A DNA stretch of 64,000 nt from Candidatus Omnitrophota bacterium (GTDB lineage Bacteria > CAIJMQ01), in assembly GCA_018812925.1 (NCBI GenBank), contig JAHJCU010000008.1, positions 62,001-126,000 of the forward strand, in the 5' to 3' direction. Positions 58,381 to 64,000 of this stretch are shown here, one piece after another. The translations under genes and the position numbers were made by a program. The notes beneath the pieces are model-generated. The model worked only from the letters and a program-made list of their open reading frames with translations. It had not been told where the DNA came from and did no database searches. The first letter of the stretch is position 1, and the number at the start of each line of letters is the position of its first letter.

Positions 58381-60708
58381 ATGGATATAGAATTGAAAAC
58401 TCCGAAGGAAATTCCGGTCCTGCCTTTAAGGGATACGGTTGTTTTTCCGGGTATGACCGTCCCTATAACCATAGGCAAACCCGCCAGTATAAAACTCGTA
58501 GACGATGTGTCTATCGGGGATAAATTCTGCTGCTTAGTCCTGCAGAAGAAAAAATTGGATGAAGACCCCCAGCCTGAAAATTTATATAGAGTCGGGACTT
58601 TGGCGCGGATCGTAAAAATGTTTAAACTGCCAACAAATACCGTCTACCTATTGGCGCAGGGAATCGAAAGAATAGAGATAAAAAATTTCACTCAAAAAGA
58701 ACCCTATATAAAAGCTCACGTAAATAATATACAAGAAGAAAGCAGCGGAAAGACTCCGGAAATAGAAGCCCGGATGAGAAACCTATTGCACCAATTTAAA
58801 AAAGCGGTGTCTTTATCGCCCAAAATTCCGGAAGAAGAAAGTTATATCACCGCAATTAACATTAAAGAACCCGGGAGATTGGCTGATTTTATTATCGCAA
58901 ATCTTTCTCTTAGCCCCAAAGAACAACAAGACATATTGGAAACTTTGGACCCAATAGAAAGATTAAATAAAGTAGCCAAATTCTTAAACAATGAATTGGA
59001 AGTTCTCATGTTGCAGTCCAAAATCCAAGAAGAAACAAAATCGAAACTCGGCAAAGCGCAGCGTGAATATTTCTTGAGGCAACAGCTTGAATCTATAAGA
59101 AAGGAGCTGGGAGAAGGGGACGAAAATGCGATAGAAATAAAGGAACTAAGAAAAAAGATAGAAGAAGTGGGAATGAGCCAAGAAGCGATGAAAGAAGCAA
59201 AGAGGGAACTCAACAGATTAGACAAGTTGCCTCCGCAAGCCGCAGAATATCACGTTATACGCACATATTTAGATTGGCTCGTTTCTGTTCCTTGGAACAA
59301 AAGTACAAAAGATAATCTCGATATTAATCAGGCGGCAAAAGTATTAGACGAAGACCATCACGATTTGGAAAAAGTAAAAGACAGAATTTTAGAATTTTTA
59401 GCCGTAATGAACCTAAAGAAAGATGCAAAGGGACCAGTTCTATGTTTTGCGGGTCCGCCAGGAGTGGGGAAAACATCCCTAGGTCAATCTATTGCCAGAG
59501 CGTTAGGCAGAAAATTTGTCCGGTTGTCTCTTGGGGGCATAAGAGATGAAGCAGAGATAAGAGGACACAGAAGAACATATATAGGAGCCCTACCCGGCAG
59601 AATAATACAAGGATTAAGAAGAGCAGGAACAAACAACCCCGTGTTTATGTTAGATGAAGTAGACAAGATTGGTACCGATTTTAGAGGCGACCCGTCATCT
59701 GCCCTATTGGAAGTTTTAGACCCCGAACAAAATAATTCTTTCAGCGACCATTATTTAGATGTTTCCTTCGACCTTTCAAAAGTAATGTTTATTACCACGG
59801 CAAATATCTTAGACACTATTCCGCACGCTTTACGCGATAGGATGGAAGTTTTGGAATTACCCGGCTACCCGCAAGAAGAAAAACTTATAATTTCCAAAAA
59901 ATTCTTGTTACCTCGTCAGATAAAAGAGAACGGTTTAAAGCCGGAAAATGTAAAAATAACTGATCCTGCCATTAGGAAAATAATCCGAGAATATACTCGT
60001 GAAGCGGGTGTAAGAAATGTAGAAAGAGAAATTGCCAATATTCTTCGCAAAGTTGCAAAAAAGTTCGTTAAAGGTAAAAAAGATTCTTTTGAAATCAATG
60101 AAAAAAATATTGCTTTATATCTAGGTCCTATTAAGTTTTTCTCCGAAACAGCTGAACGCACATCTGAACCGGGAGTAGCAACTGGACTGGCATGGACGCC
60201 GCAAGGCGGAGAAATTCTCTTCATAGAAGCAAATAAAATGAGCGGAAAAAAGGACCTTACTTTAACAGGCCAGTTAGGTCAAACGATGCAAGAATCTGCT
60301 AAAGCCGCTTTATCTTATGTGCGTTCCAAAGCAAAGAAACTAAAAATTGATGAAGGATTTTTTGAAAAATATGACATACATATACATGTTCCGCAGGGAG
60401 CAGTACCGAAAGATGGTCCTTCGGCAGGAGTTGCCATAGCTACCGCGCTGGTATCTCTATTAACCAATAGACTGGTAAAATACAATGTGGCTATGACAGG
60501 GGAAATCACATTAAAGGGGAAAATTTTGCCTGTGGGTGGTATTAAAGAAAAAGTGCTTGCCGCTTCCCGCGCAGGAATAAAAGAGATAATTCTACCTGCA
60601 AGAAACAAAAAGGATTTGGAAGAGATTCCTGCTCATGTCAAAAAGAGTTTGAAATTTACATTTGTCAAAACACTGGACGAAGTTTTTGCGCACGCCCTTA
60701 AAAAATAG
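58381..60708 (+). CDS. lon: ATP-dependent protease Lon
   Basis: 775 residues: N-terminal substrate domain (1-210, IPVLPLRDTVVFPGMTVPI), coiled region with REYFLRQQLESIRKELGEGDE, AAA+ module with Walker A GPPGVGKTS near 358 and MLDEVDKIG, then the C-terminal protease with TGLAWTPQGGEIL, the nucleophile S681 in PKDGPSAGVAIAT and K722 in GGIKEKVLAA. Full length LonA. No strong ribosome site; it follows hsp20 at 49 bp and may share its transcript. Confidence 0.97.
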   Translation: MDIELKTPKEIPVLPLRDTVVFPGMTVPITIGKPASIKLVDDVSIGDKFCCLVLQKKKLDEDPQPENLYRVGTLARIVKMFKLPTNTVYLLAQGIERIEIKNFTQKEPYIKAHVNNIQEESSGKTPEIEARMRNLLHQFKKAVSLSPKIPEEESYITAINIKEPGRLADFIIANLSLSPKEQQDILETLDPIERLNKVAKFLNNELEVLMLQSKIQEETKSKLGKAQREYFLRQQLESIRKELGEGDENAIEIKELRKKIEEVGMSQEAMKEAKRELNRLDKLPPQAAEYHVIRTYLDWLVSVPWNKSTKDNLDINQAAKVLDEDHHDLEKVKDRILEFLAVMNLKKDAKGPVLCFAGPPGVGKTSLGQSIARALGRKFVRLSLGGIRDEAEIRGHRRTYIGALPGRIIQGLRRAGTNNPVFMLDEVDKIGTDFRGDPSSALLEVLDPEQNNSFSDHYLDVSFDLSKVMFITTANILDTIPHALRDRMEVLELPGYPQEEKLIISKKFLLPRQIKENGLKPENVKITDPAIRKIIREYTREAGVRNVEREIANILRKVAKKFVKGKKDSFEINEKNIALYLGPIKFFSETAERTSEPGVATGLAWTPQGGEILFIEANKMSGKKDLTLTGQLGQTMQESAKAALSYVRSKAKKLKIDEGFFEKYDIHIHVPQGAVPKDGPSAGVAIATALVSLLTNRLVKYNVAMTGEITLKGKILPVGGIKEKVLAASRAGIKEIILPARNKKDLEEIPAHVKKSLKFTFVKTLDEVFAHALKK

Positions 60709-60711
60709 CGG

Positions 60712-60776
60712 TCAATTATCAGTGACCAGAGTTTAGCAAAAACCAACTGACCACTCATCACTATCCACTAGGAACT
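60712..60776. repeat. Heptamer array, ACT/CAGT family
   Basis: GTCAATT, ATCAGTG, ACCAGAG at 7 bp, then ACTGACC, ACTCATC, ACTATCC, ACTAGG with ACT at exactly 7-bp steps. Directly after the lon stop, between convergent transcripts. Confidence 0.7.
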
Positions 60777-60780
60777 ATTC

Positions 60781-60885
60781 TTACGATACTTTGCTCATTC
60801 CGGGGAGTTTGCGATGGCTTGCCTTTTTGGAACTCCATCTCAATTTATTTTTTCTCTTCTTGCGATTTCTATTTTTTCTTCCCAT
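60781..60885 (-). CDS. Possible 34-residue basic peptide downstream of groL
   Basis: ATG at 60885, 26 bp after the groL stop, open for 34 codons: starts MGRKNRNRKKRKNK, continues LRWSSKKASHRKLP and ends GMSKVS. No acidic residue. It could be a small ribosome-associated or nucleic-acid-binding protein co-transcribed with groL, but there is no clear ribosome site and AT-rich DNA easily gives Lys/Arg codons, so it may be spurious. Confidence 0.35.
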   Translation of the reverse strand: MGRKNRNRKKRKNKLRWSSKKASHRKLPGMSKVS

Positions 60886-60910
60886 TTTAGTATTGGTTGT
60901 TAGTTATTGT

Positions 60911-62509
60911 TTATTTTTTCTTGTCTTCTTCCTCTTCTTTTACTTTTTCGGTTATTAAAGTTTCGGTAGTAAGTATGAGAGAAGAAATCGAAGCCGCATT
61001 TCTTAAAGCCGAATGCGTAACTTTTACCGGGTCAATTATACCAGCTTTTATCATATCCACAAATTCGCCTTTTTCAGCATCAAAGCCTTCATTAGCTTTA
61101 GAATTTTTAATTTTGTTGACAATAACAGAGCCGTCAAATCCGGCATTAACAGCTATTTGCCTTATAGGTTCTTCCAAGGCTCTTTTTATTATATTTAATC
61201 CGATAGCTTCATCGCCTTTAAGCGTCATTTTTTCCAAAGCGGGAATACATCTTAAAAGAGCCACTCCGCCGCCTGGAACAATGCCTTCTTCGACAGCCGC
61301 TCTTGTTGCATGTAACGCGTCCTCTATCAACGCCTTTTTGGATTTCATCTCTATTTCCGTCGCAGCGCCCACCCTAATTACCGCGACTCCGCCCGCTAAT
61401 TTTGCAAGACGCTCTTCTAATTTTTCCTTGTCATAATCCGATTTTGTATCTTTAATTTCTTTTCTTATCCGCTCAATTCTTGATTTTATATCTTTTGTAT
61501 TGCCTTTACCTTCTATGATAGTGGTATTATCCTTATCTATTCGCACACTCTTTGCTCCACCGAGATTTTTTATACCGACAGATTCAAGTTTTATACCCAA
61601 ATCACCCGATACAAATTCACCTCCAGTCAGAACAGCAATGTCTTCCATCATAGCTTTTCTCTTATCGCCATATCCCGGCGCCTTAACTGCGCAACATTGG
61701 ATAACCCCTTTTAACTTATTGACAACTAATACAGCCAAAGCTTCTCCTTCAATATCCTCCGCTATTATAAACAACGGTTTTTTCGCATTGCCTATTTTTT
61801 CAAGCAAAGGAACAAGGTCTTGAACAGAAGAAATCTTGGATTCATGAATCAGAATATAAGGGTCATTCAATAAAACTTCCATGTTTTCCGGGTCATTGAT
61901 AAAATAAGGCGAAAGATATCCTCTGTCAAACTGCATACCTTCCACAACGTCCAATTGCGTTTCGAGTTTCTCTCCTTCCTCTACTGTAATTACACCTTCT
62001 TTGCCAACCTTTTCCATAGCATCGGCAATAAGTTCTCCCACCTTTTTATCGTTATGAGCCGAAATAGAAGCAACCTGAACCATTTCGTCCTTTTTTTCCA
62101 CTTTTTGGGCAATTTTTTTAAGTTCGGATGCAACCGTATCAACCGCTTTTTCAATACCTCTTTTCAAAATCATAGGATTTGCGCCCGCTGTAATATTCTT
62201 CATACCTTGCTTGAATATTGCCTGCGCCAAAACAACTGCGGTAGTGGTTCCATCCCCTGCAATATCAGAAGTCTTTTCTGCAACTTCTTTAAGCAACTGC
62301 GCTCCCGCATTTTCATAAGGGTCTTTTAAATCGATTTCTTTGGCAATGGTAACTCCGTCGTTTGTAATAGTAGGCGAACCCCATTTCTTTTCAAGGACTA
62401 CATTCCTTCCTTTAGGACCAAAACTTGCCTTAACCGCTTTTGCCAGAAGATTAATTCCTCTTTCTAACGCTTGTCGTGCTTCTTCTTTATAAATTAATTG
62501 TTTAGCCAT
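60911..62509 (-). CDS. groL: Chaperonin GroEL
   Basis: 532 residues: [21 protein letters not shown] start, [29 protein letters not shown] with the ATP-site, [63 protein letters not shown] and [10 protein letters not shown]. The C-terminus is short and charged ([11 protein letters not shown]) and lacks the Gly-Gly-Met tail. groES is not adjacent: upstream are only a strong promoter and the pilin. No CIRCE element is visible. AAGGAGGTAG is the ribosome site. Confidence 0.97.
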   Translation of the reverse strand: MAKQLIYKEEARQALERGINLLAKAVKASFGPKGRNVVLEKKWGSPTITNDGVTIAKEIDLKDPYENAGAQLLKEVAEKTSDIAGDGTTTAVVLAQAIFKQGMKNITAGANPMILKRGIEKAVDTVASELKKIAQKVEKKDEMVQVASISAHNDKKVGELIADAMEKVGKEGVITVEEGEKLETQLDVVEGMQFDRGYLSPYFINDPENMEVLLNDPYILIHESKISSVQDLVPLLEKIGNAKKPLFIIAEDIEGEALAVLVVNKLKGVIQCCAVKAPGYGDKRKAMMEDIAVLTGGEFVSGDLGIKLESVGIKNLGGAKSVRIDKDNTTIIEGKGNTKDIKSRIERIRKEIKDTKSDYDKEKLEERLAKLAGGVAVIRVGAATEIEMKSKKALIEDALHATRAAVEEGIVPGGGVALLRCIPALEKMTLKGDEAIGLNIIKRALEEPIRQIAVNAGFDGSVIVNKIKNSKANEGFDAEKGEFVDMIKAGIIDPVKVTHSALRNAASISSLILTTETLITEKVKEEEEDKKK

Positions 62510-62620
62510 ATAAAACTACCTCCTTTATAATCCGGCGAATGACGAATTTACTACATTAAAATATGTACCTGCCTGCATAAACAGACGGAAATAATAGGAA
62601 AATTCTGAATTTGGATGTGT

Positions 62621-62649
62621 ATTATAAGCAGTTGACTATGTAATGTCAA
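62621..62649 (-). promoter_or_regulatory. Consensus sigma-70 promoter for groL
   Basis: On the minus strand a perfect TTGACA (62649-62644), 17-bp spacer and perfect TATAAT (62626-62621). The leader to the groL ATG is about 105 nt. Best promoter found in the window. Confidence 0.75.
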
Positions 62650-62692
62650 AAATCATTTTAATACGGATGGAAATTTTAACAGGGATGTATAT

Positions 62693-62763
62693 TAAAAAAA
62701 CACCCCGCCAGAAGTCAGTGCCACAAGGACAGCACATCTCAAACACTAACTTCTAACGGAGTC
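62693..62763 (-). terminator. Intrinsic terminator of the pilin gene
   Basis: On the minus strand CCGTTAGAAGTTAGTG pairs with CACTGACTTCTGGCGG over 16 positions counting G-U, with a 23-nt loop, then GGGTG and seven T. The arms are of the CCCCGTTAGAAGT repeat type, so this terminator derives from that element family. Confidence 0.8.
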
Positions 62764-62794
62764 TATACTTTTTATTCTATCCCAAACTTATAAA

Positions 62795-63196
62795 CTATAA
62801 TCCAGCTACAACTATAGTTCCAGCCTGGTTAATAGATACAGTAATACCTGCCGCATCTCCTCCTGCAGCTGCTGTTACTGTAGCAGTGAATGTAGCCGCT
62901 GCACCAGTTCCAGCCGCTACAAGCACGGGAGCTGTAGTAAAGTATCTGTTTCCAGTAAGGTCTATGCTTCCGCTTATATCAGCCCAAACAGCTGTATATG
63001 CATTAGTTTCAGCAAAAACTAATCGCTCAGCCGTTCTAATAGAACCGACTAGGGCCTGTCCTTCGCTCGACATCGCTCTTCGGACATTGGCTCTATAAAG
63101 CGGAACTGCAACTGCTGCTAAAATACCTACGATAATGACTACCACCATCAACTCAACTAGGGTAAAACCCTTTTTACTATGCAATCGCTTTCTCAT
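62795..63196 (-). CDS. pilA: Type IV major-pilin-like protein
   Basis: 133 residues with a perfect class-III prepilin signal: basic RKRLHSKKG, cleavage Gly/Phe, FTLVELMVVVIIVGILAAVAVPLY with Glu+5. The remainder is short, with RTAERLVFAETNAYTAVWADI and a very Ala/Thr/Gly-rich C-terminus without a cysteine pair. This is the GspG/PilE-like small pilin layout. Strong ribosome site (GGGAGGTGA), its own promoter and an intrinsic terminator suggest an abundant, separately transcribed pilin. Confidence 0.9.
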   Translation of the reverse strand: MRKRLHSKKGFTLVELMVVVIIVGILAAVAVPLYRANVRRAMSSEGQALVGSIRTAERLVFAETNAYTAVWADISGSIDLTGNRYFTTAPVLVAAGTGAAATFTATVTAAAGGDAAGITVSINQAGTIVVAGL

Positions 63197-63269
63197 TATT
63201 CATTCACCTCCCTTTTATTTAGGCCAGAACTTCTTATAGACATTCCGACCTTTCTATCCTTGTATTGTA

Positions 63270-63297
63270 ATTATACCCCTGCTTACTGAGAAGTCAA
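63270..63297 (-). promoter_or_regulatory. Sigma-70-type promoter for the pilin gene
   Basis: Minus strand TTGACT (63297-63292), 16-bp spacer, TATAAT (63275-63270); leader about 67 nt. The 331-bp gap between the pilin and ompA starts holds this and the next site; nothing else is evident. Confidence 0.6.
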
Positions 63298-63462
63298 TAC
63301 CCTGACTGCTTCTAATACATATTTTTAAAATTCAAATTGGAAACGAAAAAGTATCCATTCATGCGGAAAATCGCCGCACATAACAAAACTTATAATAGCC
63401 CATTTCTTTATAAATTTAAAAGTGATAGAATAATTTTGTTTGACAAATTATGTCAGGCGATA

Positions 63463-63478
63463 TGGCATAAAACTTGCC
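63463..63478 (+). promoter_or_regulatory. Candidate sigma-54 promoter for the ompA-like gene
   Basis: TGGCAT-AAAAC-TTGCC matches the -24/-12 consensus TGGCAC-N5-TTGCW with the GG and GC doublets 12 bp apart. It lies 49 bp before the ATG. A TTGACA at 63440 offers a competing sigma-70 reading but without a good -10. Confidence 0.5.
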
Positions 63479-63527
63479 GTGTTACTGGTGTCTACTTAAA
63501 AAGTTTTTAAAATAGGAGGAATGAAGC

Positions 63528-64000
63528 ATGAAGAAAAATAGTTTTGTTGGGAGAGTCGCTTTTCTTTTATTAATCGCTTTGTCTGTTATACTTTTAGCAA
63601 ATTCAAGTTATGCTTTCGATTTCAATATTGATAAAAGAGCCCCTAAAGAAGAAAGAAAAAAACAAGAATTAGAAGAGCTTCAAGAACAATTTCAGTGGTG
63701 GCCAACCGACGCTATGCCTGGTCCCGTTCAAGACCAAAAACGCGGCGGTTACTGGTGGTGGCCTACAGAACCCGGAGAAACGGAAACAGAACTTTGGGGT
63801 AACAGAGGTTATGTTTATGTGTATAAAATGATTTTCGATTATAAAGAAGAAGAACTTGCTCCTCCTCAACCGAAAGAATTAAGACCGTCTCTGCTTATAA
63901 AGAAAATAATAAGAAACGTAAAGATTCACTTTGACTTTGATAAATCAGATTTACGTGAGGACGCTCAAGTTATTTTAAAAGATGCCGTTAGAGTATTAAA
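63528..64000 (+). CDS. OmpA-family outer-membrane protein, N-terminal part
   Basis: Open to the right edge (157 codons seen). Signal peptide: basic KKNSFVGR, hydrophobic core AFLLLIALSVILLAN and SSYA cleavage. A charged helix (KEERKKQELEELQEQF) and two Trp-rich repeats, QWWPTDAMPGP and YWWWPTEPGE, follow; then KIHFDFDKSDLREDAQVILKD, the start of an OmpA-like peptidoglycan-binding domain. There is no beta-barrel domain before it, so it is more like a periplasmic, wall-binding protein. The paired WWP segments are unusual. AGGAGGAATG precedes the ATG. Confidence 0.85.
   Translation, partial: MKKNSFVGRVAFLLLIALSVILLANSSYAFDFNIDKRAPKEERKKQELEELQEQFQWWPTDAMPGPVQDQKRGGYWWWPTEPGETETELWGNRGYVYVYKMIFDYKEEELAPPQPKELRPSLLIKKIIRNVKIHFDFDKSDLREDAQVILKDAVRVL

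Noticed and set aside
62510-62794. groES or CIRCE element upstream of groL
   Set aside because: No open frame of the right type and no TTAGCACTC-N9-GAGTGCTAA-like repeat; only a promoter and the pilin terminator.

Overview
The window is one continuous, AT-rich, gene-dense chromosomal segment of a diderm (Gram-negative type) bacterium. Cell-envelope evidence is an OMPP1/FadL-type outer-membrane protein, an OmpA-type protein cut by the right edge, a lipoprotein with a lipobox, and type IV pilin/pseudopilin genes. Metabolic genes mix bacterial types with a GTP-type PEP carboxykinase and an archaeal-size Thi4. No rRNA, transposase, integrase of a mobile element, CRISPR array or phage gene is visible. 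I suspect an uncultivated lineage such as Omnitrophota or Elusimicrobiota, but a marker-gene tree would be needed and I hold this loosely. LAYOUT. 1-6.6 kb (+): end of pckG, then purC, greA, an MFS carrier, aroC, purE, a class-I aminotransferase and a small membrane protein. 6.7-17.1 kb (-): an OMPP1 porin, then (read right to left) a ketosynthase, a membrane histidine kinase, a receiver/kinase/Fis-HTH fusion and an HD-GYP response regulator that look like one operon, preceded by a B12-binding radical-SAM protein. 17.2-23.4 kb (-): tRNA-Phe, tRNA-Arg, a HAD phosphatase, xerD, a PH-domain protein, topA, hisA, hisB, tRNA-Pro. 23.6-26.4 kb (+): cutA, a 26-residue lysine-rich peptide, a MATE exporter, a nitroreductase. 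26.6-29.9 kb (-): uvrC and murJ. 30-38.6 kb (+): mtnA, a pseudopilin, purB, a family-4 uracil-DNA glycosylase, tRNA-Thr, cinA-thpR-recA, rplI, proB. 38.7-41.8 kb (+): an accessory block (ankyrin protein, decayed proA fragment, DapB-like protein, winged-helix protein, unknown protein) wedged between proB and proA. 41.8-52.7 kb (+): proA, apbE, rnfC, ribD-ribE-ribBA-ribH, nusB, mutS; apbE to ribH is a flavin supply-and-use cluster. 52.8-57.2 kb (-): lipoprotein, TauE-like half protein, thi4, cysE with a coiled-coil tail, B-box membrane protein, namZ. 57.2-60.7 kb (+): ogt, hsp20, lon. 60.8-63.2 kb (-): small basic ORF, groL, pilin. 63.5 kb to the end (+): ompA-like gene behind a candidate sigma-54 promoter. 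THE MOST UNUSUAL CONTENT IS NON-GENIC. (1) About 18 intergenic loci carry arrays of degenerate short repeats with a strict 7-bp period (8 bp at one locus, about 10-11 bp at two). Usually there is a left arm and an inverted right arm around an AT-rich centre. Each locus has its own heptamer sequence, although a few sequence families recur. Some arrays form the local intrinsic terminator and several run into the 3' ends of genes. (2) A 62-65-bp module with CCCC/GGG ends, two hairpins and a central GGGAC-N4-GTCC core occurs four times, twice inside a heptamer array. (3) GC-rich palindromes of the CCTGCCCGC...GCAGGCGGG and CCCCGTTAGAA...TTCTAACGGGG types occur between genes and also in frame inside uvrC (two sites), ribD, ogt and namZ, where they encode extra peptides. 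This recalls the palindromic elements known inside Rickettsia genes. The accessory block in proBA and a 22-bp sequence repeated in front of three of its genes form a further unexplained unit.
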